From Schaalia sp. Marseille-Q2122 (lineage in GTDB: Bacteria > Actinomycetota > Actinomycetes > Actinomycetales > Actinomycetaceae), in NCBI RefSeq assembly GCF_903645355.1, contig NZ_CAHJXR010000002.1, positions 186,001 to 250,000 of the forward strand: a DNA stretch of 64,000 nucleotides, read 5' to 3'. The notes beneath the pieces were generated by a model, which was not told where the DNA came from, made no database searches, and was given only the letters and a program-made list of their open reading frames with translations. The translations under genes were made by a program, and so were the position numbers. How positions within the stretch are numbered: position 1 is the first letter of the stretch; each line of letters opens with the position of its first letter. Of this stretch, positions 27,504 to 36,019 are shown one piece after another.

Positions 27504-29870
27504 TCAGGCGATCGGGGTAGCCTCAATCTTCCACACCTCACGGGCGTAGTCGCCAATCGTGCGGTCGGAGGAGAAGCGACCCGAACGGGTGATATTGACC
27601 CACGCCATACGAGCCCACGCGCGCGCGTCAGCGTAGTCGGCTGCCATCGCGTCCTTGGTCTCACGGTAGGCGGCGAAATCACCCAGTACGTAGTACACGT
27701 CGGCCGGATCGTAGCCTGCCTCAAGCAGGCTCCAGCGCAGGTCGTGGAACCAGCCCGAACCATTGTCGGACAGCGTCCCATCGACAAGGGCGTCGAGGAC
27801 GCGCTTGAGGCCGGGAACATTCTCGTAGTGCCAGCGAGGATCGTAGGTGCGACGCAGCTCAGGCAGTTCTTCTTCCTTCGCGCCGAAGATGTAGGCGTTC
27901 TCATCACCCACAGCGTCCAGGATTTCCACGTTCGCGCCATCGAGGGTGCCCAGGGTAAGGGCGCCGTTCATCATGAACTTCATATTCGAGGTGCCCGATG
28001 CTTCCTTACCGGCAGTCGAGATCTGCTCAGAAACGTCGGCTGCAGGAATGATGTGCTCGGCGGGGGAGACGTTGTAGTTGTGGACGAAGACCACCTTGAT
28101 GCGGTCATTGACCTCTTCATCGTTGTTCACAAGCTCCGCAATTGCGTTGATGAGCTTGATGATTGCCTTGGCGCGGATGTAGCCAGGGGCTGCCTTGGCG
28201 CCGAAGATGAAGACACGAGGGGCAACGTCCAGAGCGGGGTTGTCCTTGATGCGGAAGTAGAGGTCAAGGACGTAGAAAGCGTTGAGAAGCTGGCGCTTGT
28301 ATTCGTGCAGGCGCTTGATCTGAACGTCGAAGATGGCGTCGGGGTTGATCTCAATGCCTTCGCGTTCCAGGATCCATGCTGCGAAGTCAACCTTGTTGGC
28401 ATGCTTGATGTCCGCAAGGCGCTTGTAGACGGATTCATCTACGGAATCGGTGAAGTCAGCCAGGACGGACAGATCGCGCACCCAGGCGTCAGAGCCGGTG
28501 ACTTCATCAAGAAGCTCGGCCAAGCGGGGGTTGCACTGCTTGAGCCAACGGCGGGGGGTCACACCATTGGTCTTGTTGTTGAAGCGCTCGGGCCACAGGG
28601 CGTGCCATTCCTTAAGGGTTTCACGCTTGATGATCTCGGTGTGCAGGGCTGCCACGCCGTTGATGGAGTAGGAGGCGTAGCAGGCAATCCATGCCATACG
28701 TACGGTGTTGCCGCACAGGGGTGCCATGTAGTCGATGGTGCCCTGGTCAAGACCGCGCTCGTTCATGTCGAGGCGGAAGCGGCGGTCGATTTCACGCACG
28801 ATCTCAGCAATGCGGGGGAAGAGGCGATCAAAGATCGTCATATCCCAGGTTTCAAGGGCTTCAGCAAGCACCGTGTGGTTGGTGTAGGCGAAGGTTGTGG
28901 TGATGATCTCCCAGGATTCTTCCCAACCCATCTCGAACTCATCGAGGAAAATACGCATGAGTTCGGGGATGGCGAGCACCGGGTGGGTGTCGTTGAGCTG
29001 GATGGAGTTGTAGGTCGCAAACTTGGACATGTCGGTGCCGTGGTGAGCGACGTAGTTCTCCACGATGTCCTGAAGCGAGGCCGAGCAGAAGAAGTACTGC
29101 TGGCGGACGCGCAGAACCTTGCCTTCGAAGGTGGTGTCATTGGGGTAGAGAACGCGGGAAATATCCATGGTGCGTTCGCGGTCAATGATGGCGTCAGTGA
29201 AGCGCTGGGAATTGAAGGCGTCGTAGTCGAACTCTTCGATGGGTTCTGCCTTCCACAGACGCAGGGTGTTGACATTCTTGGTGCCGTAGCCGGTGATCGC
29301 CATGTCGTAGGGAATGGCGCGAACCTTCAGGTCAGCGTAGGAAACGATGCGCTGTTGTTCTTCGCGGCGGATAACGAAGGGGTAGCCCTCTTCCATCCAG
29401 GGATCAGGGTGCTCGGTCTGGAAGCCGTTGGAGAAGAGCTGCTTGAACAGGCCGTAACGGTAGAGGATGCCGTAGCCGGTGACGGGCAGGTCCATGGTGG
29501 CGCAGGAGTCGAGGAAGCAGGCTGCCAGGCGGCCCAGGCCACCATTGCCGAGGGCGGCGTCCGGTTCTTCTTCGAGGATGACGGACAGGTCTTGGCCGTG
29601 AGCGGCGAGTGCCTTGCGGGCTTCCTCAACCAGACCGAGGTTCGAGAGGTTGTTCAGGAGGGCGCGGCCCATGAGGAACTCGGCGGAGAAGTAATGTTCC
29701 ATGCGGCCAGCTTTGTAGGTGCGATCGGTTTCGCTCCAGGCATCGGCGAGCTGGTCAACGACGGCTGCGGACAGGCCCTGCCAGATCTCCATAGGGGTGG
29801 AATCGGCGACAGGGCGGCCAGAGCCGGCGCGCACCTGCGATGAAAAGGTTTCAGTCAGGTCGTGGGTCAT
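27504..29870 (-). CDS. glgP: Glycogen/maltodextrin phosphorylase
   Basis: This enzyme releases glucose-1-phosphate from alpha-1,4-glucans using pyridoxal phosphate. The 788-residue product has HYFSAEFLMGRALLNNL near the N-terminus, the active-site region NDTHPVLAIPELMR, and the PLP-lysine segment GTSNMKFMMNGALTLGTLDG near residue 640. Length matches the bacterial enzymes (about 750-850). A GGAAAGAAG site precedes the ATG. It stands as a single gene, divergent from the AGCS transporter and ended by a strong hairpin. Confidence 0.95.
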   Translation of the reverse strand: MTHDLTETFSSQVRAGSGRPVADSTPMEIWQGLSAAVVDQLADAWSETDRTYKAGRMEHYFSAEFLMGRALLNNLSNLGLVEEARKALAAHGQDLSVILEEEPDAALGNGGLGRLAACFLDSCATMDLPVTGYGILYRYGLFKQLFSNGFQTEHPDPWMEEGYPFVIRREEQQRIVSYADLKVRAIPYDMAITGYGTKNVNTLRLWKAEPIEEFDYDAFNSQRFTDAIIDRERTMDISRVLYPNDTTFEGKVLRVRQQYFFCSASLQDIVENYVAHHGTDMSKFATYNSIQLNDTHPVLAIPELMRIFLDEFEMGWEESWEIITTTFAYTNHTVLAEALETWDMTIFDRLFPRIAEIVREIDRRFRLDMNERGLDQGTIDYMAPLCGNTVRMAWIACYASYSINGVAALHTEIIKRETLKEWHALWPERFNNKTNGVTPRRWLKQCNPRLAELLDEVTGSDAWVRDLSVLADFTDSVDESVYKRLADIKHANKVDFAAWILEREGIEINPDAIFDVQIKRLHEYKRQLLNAFYVLDLYFRIKDNPALDVAPRVFIFGAKAAPGYIRAKAIIKLINAIAELVNNDEEVNDRIKVVFVHNYNVSPAEHIIPAADVSEQISTAGKEASGTSNMKFMMNGALTLGTLDGANVEILDAVGDENAYIFGAKEEELPELRRTYDPRWHYENVPGLKRVLDALVDGTLSDNGSGWFHDLRWSLLEAGYDPADVYYVLGDFAAYRETKDAMAADYADARAWARMAWVNITRSGRFSSDRTIGDYAREVWKIEATPIA

Positions 29871-30099
29871 TCTTCTTTCCTTGCTTGTGAAATCAGCGTG
29901 AAAGCCGATGAAACAACATTCGTTAGTTTACATGCACACCATCGCGGGGGACAGTGCAGGGCGTGGCGTAGCTCTGCGACGAGGCGAAGCTGAAGGACTT
30001 CGCTTTGAGATTCCTTGGTAAAAGTAATTCCAGCCCGTTAAAGTGAAGGGTATTGTCAGGGCTGAAATATGCTCCCACATCGAGGAAAAGGTAGCGCTA

Positions 30100-31503
30100 G
30101 TGCTCAACGAATATCTTGAAGCTGTCAGCGGCATCATGTACACCTACGTACTCATTGCCATTCTCATTGGCGCCGGAGTCTACTTCTTCATCCGTACCAA
30201 GGCGCTGCCCTTGACGCTCCTTGTGGACTCGATTCGAGTCGTGGGAGAAAAACCTCACGACGAAGAATCCATCTCTTCCTTCCGAGCGCTCATGCTCTCC
30301 ACCGCATCACGAGTGGGCGTCGGCAACATCGCAGGAGTGGCATCCGCAATCGCCCTCGGCGGTGCCGGCTCGGTCTTTTGGATGTGGGTTATCGCATTCT
30401 TCGGCGCAGCATCCGCATTCGTTGAATCAACGCTCGCACAGATCTACAAGCGTCGTTCCGCAGGAGGACACTCCTACGGCGGTCCCGCGTACTACATTGA
30501 GCAAGGTCTCAGGTTGCCGTGGCTGGGATACATTTTTGCTCTAGCCCTCATTGCCACCTACGTCGGCGGCTTCAACCTCGTGGCCTCCTTCACCGTGAAG
30601 GACACCTTCAGCACCTACTCCTTCTTCTCCGAGGACGTCACCCCCTACATTGTTGGTGGCGTATTAGCCCTCCTCGTGCTCGGCTCTATCTGGGGTGGCA
30701 TTAAGCGACTCTCCTCAGTGACAGCCTTCCTCGTTCCCCTCATGGCACTTATTTACATCGCCTTGTGCCTAGTGCTCATCGTCGTGAACATCACCGCAAT
30801 CCCCGCCGTCTTCGCTGAAATCTTCCGTTCTGCCTTTGACTTCGAAGCAATCTTTGGTGGATTCGTCGGTTCTGCCCTCATGCTCGGTATTAAACGAGGC
30901 CTTTACTCCAACGAAGCTGGCGTCGGTTCGGCTCCCAACGCTGCGGCCTCGGCATCCGTTTCTCACCCCGTAAAGCAGGGGCTGGTGCAGATGCTCTCCG
31001 TCTGGATCGACACCATGGTTATCTGTACGGCCACCGCACTGGCAGTCCTCTCCAGCGGTGTGCAAGGCGGCGAAGACCTCAAGGCATCTCCACTGGTTCA
31101 GGCGGCCTGGCAGACGGTTTACGGCGATGCGGGCCAGCACCTCGTGACCCTCGCCCTGTGCCTTTTCGCCTTCACGACGCTGATTGGTAACTACTTCTAC
31201 GCAGAAGCAAACCTTCAATTCGTCCTCCGTCGTGAACCCACCATGATCGACCTGCTTATTTTCCGCGTGGCCTCGGCCGTTATCGTATTCTTCGGTGCCA
31301 CCGCAGAGTTCTCCGTTGCGTGGAATACCGCTGACATCCTCATGGGCCTGATGGTGCTGATCAACATTCCGACAATCCTGATCCTCAGTGAAAAGGCAAT
31401 GCGCGCCCTTGATGACTACCGCAAGCAACGCCGTGACGGCAAGGATCCGGTCTATGTTGCCGCAGTCAACGGTGTCTCCGACCAGCTCGACTACTGGAAG
31501 TGA
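30100..31503 (+). CDS. Alanine/glycine:cation symporter (AGCS family)
   Basis: A membrane transporter that takes up alanine or glycine with sodium or protons. The product (467 residues from GTG 30100) has about ten hydrophobic helices and the AGCS signature region FRALMLSTASRVGVGNIAGV, followed by SVFWMWVIAFFGA and GLYSNEAGVGSAPNAAA. GTG 30100 has GAGGAAAAGG upstream; an in-frame GTG at 30043 would add 19 mostly polar residues and is less likely. It is divergent from glgP, with the promoters in the roughly 230 bases between. A terminator follows. Confidence 0.92.
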   Translation: MLNEYLEAVSGIMYTYVLIAILIGAGVYFFIRTKALPLTLLVDSIRVVGEKPHDEESISSFRALMLSTASRVGVGNIAGVASAIALGGAGSVFWMWVIAFFGAASAFVESTLAQIYKRRSAGGHSYGGPAYYIEQGLRLPWLGYIFALALIATYVGGFNLVASFTVKDTFSTYSFFSEDVTPYIVGGVLALLVLGSIWGGIKRLSSVTAFLVPLMALIYIALCLVLIVVNITAIPAVFAEIFRSAFDFEAIFGGFVGSALMLGIKRGLYSNEAGVGSAPNAAASASVSHPVKQGLVQMLSVWIDTMVICTATALAVLSSGVQGGEDLKASPLVQAAWQTVYGDAGQHLVTLALCLFAFTTLIGNYFYAEANLQFVLRREPTMIDLLIFRVASAVIVFFGATAEFSVAWNTADILMGLMVLINIPTILILSEKAMRALDDYRKQRRDGKDPVYVAAVNGVSDQLDYWK

Positions 31504-31559
31504 GACTGGGACGGCGCGCTGAGAACTGTTGAGTGCAGCCGCCCAATGAATATCACGAT

Positions 31560-31610
31560 CCCCCGCAGGTGCGCCTTGCAAGAGGCGAGGGTACCTGCGG
31601 GGGCTTTTCT
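31560..31610 (+). terminator. Terminator after the AGCS symporter
   Basis: CCCCCGCAGGT pairs with ACCTGCGGGGG (31560-31570 with 31593-31603) and is followed by CTTTTCT. Confidence 0.88.
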
Positions 31611-31967
31611 CAGGCTTGGGCCTGCGGGCTGGGCCGCTTGTGCCCACTCGCCTTCGCTCCGCTCCAGCTCCTATGCCCAACCACGCGGCGCCTTCACAGA
31701 TTTACACACGGCGTTGCAGTTTCCACACCGCATAACCCCCAAAAACTACAACGCCGCTCCCATAGGACAGGGGAACACACGGGCATCCCAGCCTCAAGCG
31801 AACACGGCCGCAACCCTCGCCCCACAACGGCTCTACCCGGCCAGACCCAACCGCGCCGTCGCCCTCGTCAAACACCCCCAAAACGGTGCCTTGATGTCAT
31901 ACCGGTGGCGTGTGCGTCACCGGTGGGTCGACAAGCCGCCGCTATGTATGACGATGTTGGGACCCTT
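31611..31967. other. Non-coding stretch between AGCS symporter and MFS gene
   Basis: About 360 bases with no credible gene on either strand. A 7-bp stem (ACCGGTG/CACCGGT, around 31900-31925) lies near the end of the convergent MFS gene but lacks a T run. Composition looks like decayed sequence. Confidence 0.45.
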
Positions 31968-33245
31968 CTATGGGGCACACTCCAACTCCTGCGCAGACTC
32001 CACTTGATGGGGGAGTGGCACCGTGCGGAGCCTGGCTGCAGGGGTCAGTGCCATGGCAACCCCTGCCGTCAAGGACAAGGCAATGAAGAGGACGGTCGTG
32101 GGCACAATACCCAGGTAATCAGCCGCCCAACCCGCCAGCAAGGCACCCACTGGCATAGCGCCCCACACAGCGAAGCGGAAAGTGGCATTGACTCGCCCAA
32201 GGAGCGGCCTCGGGCACAGGGACTGCCGCAAGCTCATCTGCGTAATGTTGTAGAGGGTGCTGAAGAAGGCCATGACAACATTGGCGACAATAAAAACTGC
32301 AAGTGCATAATCACCTGCATAGGGGGCAATCGCTAAACCGATAGCGGCGGCAGAGCCGATGGTATAGCACCAGACAATGGTGCGGCCAACGCCCAGACGA
32401 GTCACGACACGCGAGTGAAGAAACGCTCCCGCGATGCCTCCCAGGGCACCAATAGCAAGCAAGGTTCCTAACGCAGAGGGTGAAACGCCAAGAATCCTCA
32501 GGGCAATAACAGGGGTAAGGACAAATACTCCCTGAGTGGTCAGTGATGCCCATGCAATAGAGAGAAAAAGTGGTCCAAGAAGAGGCTCGGAGCGGACGAA
32601 AGCAATGCCCTCACGAATCTGTGAGAATAAGCCTCCATCTGTTGGACGCTCAGAGGGAGGTTCCTCCACCGGGATCCGGGCGATAGTGATAGCAGAGAGC
32701 GCATAGGTCAACGATGCGGCGAGAAACGACAAAGGGATACTGACCAGCCCCATCAGCCAGCCAGCAATACCAGGACCTGCAATGCGCGTGACCTGAAACG
32801 ATGCCTCTAAACGTCCATTTGCTGCACTGATCTGGTCAACAGCAACAAGACGAGGGATTAAGGACTGGCTGGCCACATCAAAAAAGACCGATGACACGCC
32901 AACCAAAGCCGAAACGATAATTAGCTGCAGCACATCTAAGACCCCAACAAGCCACGCCACAGGAATCCAGGCGAGCGCTAATGTGCGGGCAACGTTGGCC
33001 ACCACCATTGTTGGCTTCTTGCGCCAACGATCCACCCACGCTCCAGCAGGGAGGCCAAGAAAAAGGAACGCTGCGAGCTGGGCGGCATTTACGACACCGA
33101 TTTCAGCATTCGACGCCTGCAAGACACTAATCGCTGTTGTCGAGGTCACTAGCGTCGCAACTTGGAAACCCAAGAAGCCCGCTGTTTGCCCCCACCACAA
33201 TCGGCGGAATGCAGCATTGTGTGATAACTGAGGATAAGCAGCCAC
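31968..33245 (-). CDS. MFS transporter (drug/siderophore exporter type)
   Basis: A 425-residue major facilitator with about twelve helices. It starts FRRLWWGQTAGFLGFQVATL and shows the loop-2-3 segment GAWVDRWRKKPTMVVANVAR typical of the MFS_3/EntS-like exporters; the GRLEASFQVTRIAGPGIAGW segment also fits this group. Such proteins usually export drugs or siderophores, but the substrate cannot be read from sequence. The start is GTG 33245, without an obvious ribosome site. It lies 130 bases beyond the His-rich gene and its terminator, so it is probably a separate unit. Confidence 0.85.
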   Translation of the reverse strand: MAAYPQLSHNAAFRRLWWGQTAGFLGFQVATLVTSTTAISVLQASNAEIGVVNAAQLAAFLFLGLPAGAWVDRWRKKPTMVVANVARTLALAWIPVAWLVGVLDVLQLIIVSALVGVSSVFFDVASQSLIPRLVAVDQISAANGRLEASFQVTRIAGPGIAGWLMGLVSIPLSFLAASLTYALSAITIARIPVEEPPSERPTDGGLFSQIREGIAFVRSEPLLGPLFLSIAWASLTTQGVFVLTPVIALRILGVSPSALGTLLAIGALGGIAGAFLHSRVVTRLGVGRTIVWCYTIGSAAAIGLAIAPYAGDYALAVFIVANVVMAFFSTLYNITQMSLRQSLCPRPLLGRVNATFRFAVWGAMPVGALLAGWAADYLGIVPTTVLFIALSLTAGVAMALTPAARLRTVPLPHQVESAQELECAP

Positions 33246-33305
33246 GAAAGTCCAGCATACTGCGTTGCAATGCTAATCCTATGGAGGAGTTCTTGACCCT
33301 CACCC

Positions 33306-33352
33306 ACAAAAAGGCTCCCTTCCTTAGACCATGAAAGGGGTGGGAAGGGAGC
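33306..33352 (-). terminator. Terminator of the histidine-rich gene
   Basis: GCTCCCTTCC (33314-33323) pairs with GGAAGGGAGC (33343-33352). Read on the minus strand the stem is followed by CTTTTTG. It lies 28 bases past the stop of the His-rich gene. Confidence 0.85.
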
Positions 33353-33380
33353 TCAATTCTTTGAGACGATCTGGAGGGGA

Positions 33381-33680
33381 TCAGTGCTCTCCGTGCTCGT
33401 CGTAGTGGGAGCCGTGAAGGGCATGTCGGTGTCCATCATGGATGTAGTCAACATGGTCGCCGTGCTCAACAGCCTCATGACCACAGTCTTTACCATGGGT
33501 GTGTTCTTCGACGCTGTGTTCAGCAACGGTGCCGTGCTCATCGTAGTGGTCACCATGAAGGGCGTGGTGGTGCTTGCCGTGGATGTAGTCGACGTGGTCA
33601 CCGTGCTGGACTGCTTCGTGTCCACAGTTTTCGCCGTGCTCGTGCTCAGCGATGGTGTGTTCTGCGTGCTGATCGGTCAT
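33381..33680 (-). CDS. Histidine-rich metal-binding protein with two internal repeats
   Basis: A 99-residue soluble protein in which 27 residues are His and 2 are Cys. Two tandem units (about 13-50 and 60-99) share CGHEAVxHGDHVDYIH and end in HYDEHG. The density of His with fixed Cys points to binding of zinc or another transition metal, as buffer or chaperone; similar short proteins are common in actinobacteria and are sometimes misnamed. ATG 33680 follows AAGGAG by six bases; a start 18 bases upstream is less likely. It has no signal peptide. A Zur-like box lies 86-100 bases upstream, shared with the anchored-repeat transporter at 36-45 kb, which suggests one zinc regulon. Confidence 0.85.
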   Translation of the reverse strand: MTDQHAEHTIAEHEHGENCGHEAVQHGDHVDYIHGKHHHALHGDHYDEHGTVAEHSVEEHTHGKDCGHEAVEHGDHVDYIHDGHRHALHGSHYDEHGEH

Positions 33681-33765
33681 GGTGTTCTCCTTAGACAAGT
33701 GATGGCTAATGAGGAAAGTATCCCCCGCTCAGTGCGATATTGCAATTTCTTTACCTTATTGGATG

Positions 33766-33780
33766 TGGGAATCATTCTGC
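33766..33780 (-). promoter_or_regulatory. Zur-like box upstream of the His-rich gene
   Basis: On the minus strand GCAGAATGATTCCCA, 12 of 15 identical to the box at 35986. It lies just downstream of a TTGATA hexamer (33787-33782) that could be the -35, a position where a repressor would block transcription. Confidence 0.6.
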
Positions 33781-33852
33781 TTATCAAAAGTGCCCTTCCA
33801 GGGGTGCATGGAGGATGAGGACTTTCTTCCAAAAATCGGGCATGATTGACGT

Positions 33853-34884
33853 ATGGCGCACTCTGATTCTCCGCTGCTCACCGTCATTGTCCCGGCATAT
33901 AACTCCCAGGAATACCTGGATCGTTGCCTGCGTACCTTAGTTGGCTACGGAACTGATCTCGAGATCGTCGTCGTCAACGATGGCTCTCGCGATCGTACGG
34001 CGCAAATCGCTGACACTTGGGCCGCGAATCATCCGGGTATCGTCCGCGTCATTCACCAAGAAAACGCCGGTCACGGTGGCGCCCTCAATGCGGGTATTGC
34101 CGCTGCTCGGGGGGATTATCTCAAGGTTGTCGACTCAGATGACTGGGTGGATCGTGCAGCGATGCGGGAAGTTCTTGACGTCCTCGGCTCCTGTCGTGAT
34201 AGTGCAGACACCCTGGATCTGCTGGTCACGAACTATGTCTACGAAAAGCAAGGGCGCTCCCGTAAGGCGGTTATTCGCTACCGCAACGTGCTGCCAACCG
34301 GCCGGACTCTCTCATGGGAGGAGATGCGCCGCTGCCGCTATGACCAGTATCTGATGATGCACGCACTGATTTTGCGTACTGAACTGGTCCGTGCCTCGGG
34401 GTTGGCCTTGCCCACGCACACGTTCTACGTTGACTACCTCTACTCCTTCATTCCTTTGCCCCTCGTGCAGACCCTGCGCTATCTGGATGTTGATCTCTAC
34501 CGTTACTTCATTGGCCGTGACGACCAATCCGTCAATGAGAAGGTCATGATTGGCCGTATCGATCAGCTTCTTCGTGTCAATGGGGGAATGGTTGATGCGA
34601 TGCCGCGTCAGGGCGAAGTGCCAGCACCGCTGTATCGCTATATGACGCACTATCTGCGCATTAATTTTGTGGTGTGCTCAGTGATGCTTTTGCGCTCGGG
34701 CACGCCTGAGCACCTTGAGCTGCGCGAGCGCCTGTGGGAGGAATTCGCAGCTGCAGACCCCGAATCCTGCGCTGCCGTTCGCGCTGATCTGCTCGGTACC
34801 CTCATTTCAGTTCCCGGTCGCGCTGGTCGCATCATGTCGACCATCGGGTACAAGGTGTCCCAAGCGCTGCTGGGCTACAACTAG
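33853..34884 (+). CDS. Family 2 glycosyltransferase
   Basis: A 343-residue GT-A enzyme with the GT2 opening LLTVIVPAYNSQEYLDRCL, the nucleotide-sugar site VVVNDGSRDRT, and the DXD-type VVDSDDWVD near residue 97. The C-terminal half (CRYDQYLMMHALILRTELV... FYVDYLYSFIPL) resembles bacterial enzymes that decorate cell-wall glycans or build exopolysaccharide. It has no membrane helix. The acceptor cannot be told from sequence, and it stands alone between the His-rich gene and the aldo/keto reductase. Confidence 0.88.
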   Translation: MAHSDSPLLTVIVPAYNSQEYLDRCLRTLVGYGTDLEIVVVNDGSRDRTAQIADTWAANHPGIVRVIHQENAGHGGALNAGIAAARGDYLKVVDSDDWVDRAAMREVLDVLGSCRDSADTLDLLVTNYVYEKQGRSRKAVIRYRNVLPTGRTLSWEEMRRCRYDQYLMMHALILRTELVRASGLALPTHTFYVDYLYSFIPLPLVQTLRYLDVDLYRYFIGRDDQSVNEKVMIGRIDQLLRVNGGMVDAMPRQGEVPAPLYRYMTHYLRINFVVCSVMLLRSGTPEHLELRERLWEEFAAADPESCAAVRADLLGTLISVPGRAGRIMSTIGYKVSQALLGYN

Positions 34885-34970
34885 GAGGGGTCGCCGTCCG
34901 CGTCTCCCTCGTTACTCCATGCTGCCGGGAAGGAGTGGCGAGTGCGAGGGCTCGATGACGCGACGTCGTG

Positions 34971-35795
34971 TCAGCCGATAAAGCTTGCGGGGTCGGGTCC
35001 TACGCGTACGCCGGTGTCCAGATCGTCCAGTGCCTGAAGGTCAGCGGGCGAGAGGGCGATCTCTGCTGCTGCAAGGTTTTCCCGGATACGCTCGGGGGTT
35101 ACTGATTTGGGAAGGATGATGCGGTCACGTTGTAGGTGCCATGCGAGGATAACCTGAGCGGGTGTCGCCCCAATGCGCGATGCGATAGCAGTTACCTCTG
35201 GCATTTCCAGGTCAGCGCCTCGCCCGAGGGGACTCCATGCTTCAGTGGCAATACCCATTGCAGTATTTGTGGCGACAAGATCGTGCTGGGGCAATGTTGG
35301 GTGTACTTCGATTTGGTTCAGCACAGGAATCCGACCACCCATCGCTGCAAGTGCGGTGAGGTGCTCTTCCAGGAAATTTGAAACGCCAATTGAACGGGTG
35401 AGCCCATCATTGGCAGCCTCTTCAAGAACTTCCCAGGTTTCGCGATAGAGATTGCGTGAAGGGACAGGCCAATGAATGAGGTAGAGGTTGACGTAGTCGA
35501 GGCCGAGGCGTTCAAGTGACGCTTCGAGTGCGGGGCGGGTTGTGGCTGTGCCCTGATCTTCGTTCCACAACTTCGTGGTGATGTAGAGATCTTCGCGGGG
35601 CAGGCCGGTAGCGGTAATGGCTTGGGCGACGCCTTTTTCATTGCCATAGATTGATGCGGTGTCAATGTGGCGGTAGCCGGCTTCGAGCGCAAGCCCAACG
35701 GCGCGCTGCGTTTCTTCTTCGGGGATGAGGAATACGCCAAAGCCAATCTGAGGGATTTGTGTGCCGTCGTTGAGCGCAATCTGGTGTGGGGTCAT
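34971..35795 (-). CDS. Aldo/keto reductase
   Basis: A 274-residue NADPH-dependent reductase of the 2,5-diketo-gluconate reductase type. The (beta/alpha)8 signatures are visible: GYRHIDTASIYGNEKGV with the catalytic Asp and Tyr, the catalytic Lys in LYITTKLWNEDQ, LYLIHWPVP with the active His, and the C-terminal ILPKSVTPERIREN that grips NADPH. Natural substrate unknown; these enzymes often detoxify aldehydes. It is divergent from the anchored-repeat operon across 224 bases. Confidence 0.93.
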   Translation of the reverse strand: MTPHQIALNDGTQIPQIGFGVFLIPEEETQRAVGLALEAGYRHIDTASIYGNEKGVAQAITATGLPREDLYITTKLWNEDQGTATTRPALEASLERLGLDYVNLYLIHWPVPSRNLYRETWEVLEEAANDGLTRSIGVSNFLEEHLTALAAMGGRIPVLNQIEVHPTLPQHDLVATNTAMGIATEAWSPLGRGADLEMPEVTAIASRIGATPAQVILAWHLQRDRIILPKSVTPERIRENLAAAEIALSPADLQALDDLDTGVRVGPDPASFIG

Positions 35796-35949
35796 CGTCA
35801 GCGTCCAATCGAAAAGGAGGGGAGGGGATGTTCCATTGTGCCCTGGGACGAGCGGCTGTGCTTGTCGAGAAGCGTGTTGTGGCGAGTAGCGTGAGAGATC
35901 GTGGGGAGGTGTGATCTCAGCAACTCCTTGGATCTATAGTGTGAAAGGT

Positions 35950-36000
35950 TTGCGTCTTATCCTTGGGATTCAGCATAATTGAGACTGAGAACGATTCCCA
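35950..36000 (+). promoter_or_regulatory. Promoter and Zur-like box of the anchored-repeat operon
   Basis: TTGCGT (35950-35955) and CATAAT (35974-35979), 18 bases apart, form a plausible promoter. Directly after the -10, TGAGAACGATTCCCA (35986-36000) is a 15-bp near-palindrome (TGAGAA/TTCCCA around CGA). It would cover the transcription start, so a bound repressor would block it. The sequence resembles actinobacterial Zur operators (TGAAAATGATTTTCA type). Confidence 0.6.
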
Positions 36001-36019
36001 TTAGCTAGAGAGATGGAAG

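Noticed and set aside
27744-29843. A 699-codon plus-strand frame opposite glgP
   Set aside because: A shadow of glgP: no recognisable domain, Gly/Val/Asp-rich composition, no ribosome site.
33381-33680. Tandem repeat considered as a CRISPR or other DNA repeat array
   Set aside because: Only two units, about 140 bases each, both coding; the similarity is at the protein level.
33384-33818. A plus-strand frame opposite the His-rich gene with a hydrophobic product
   Set aside because: The complement of His/Asp/Glu codons reads as Val/Met/Leu, so the membrane-like look is an artefact; the minus frame has the ribosome site and terminator.
35986-36000. The anchored-repeat box as a DtxR/IdeR iron box
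   Set aside because: The iron-box consensus TTAGGTTAGCCTAACCTAA is not matched; the AACGATT core fits Zur-type sites better.
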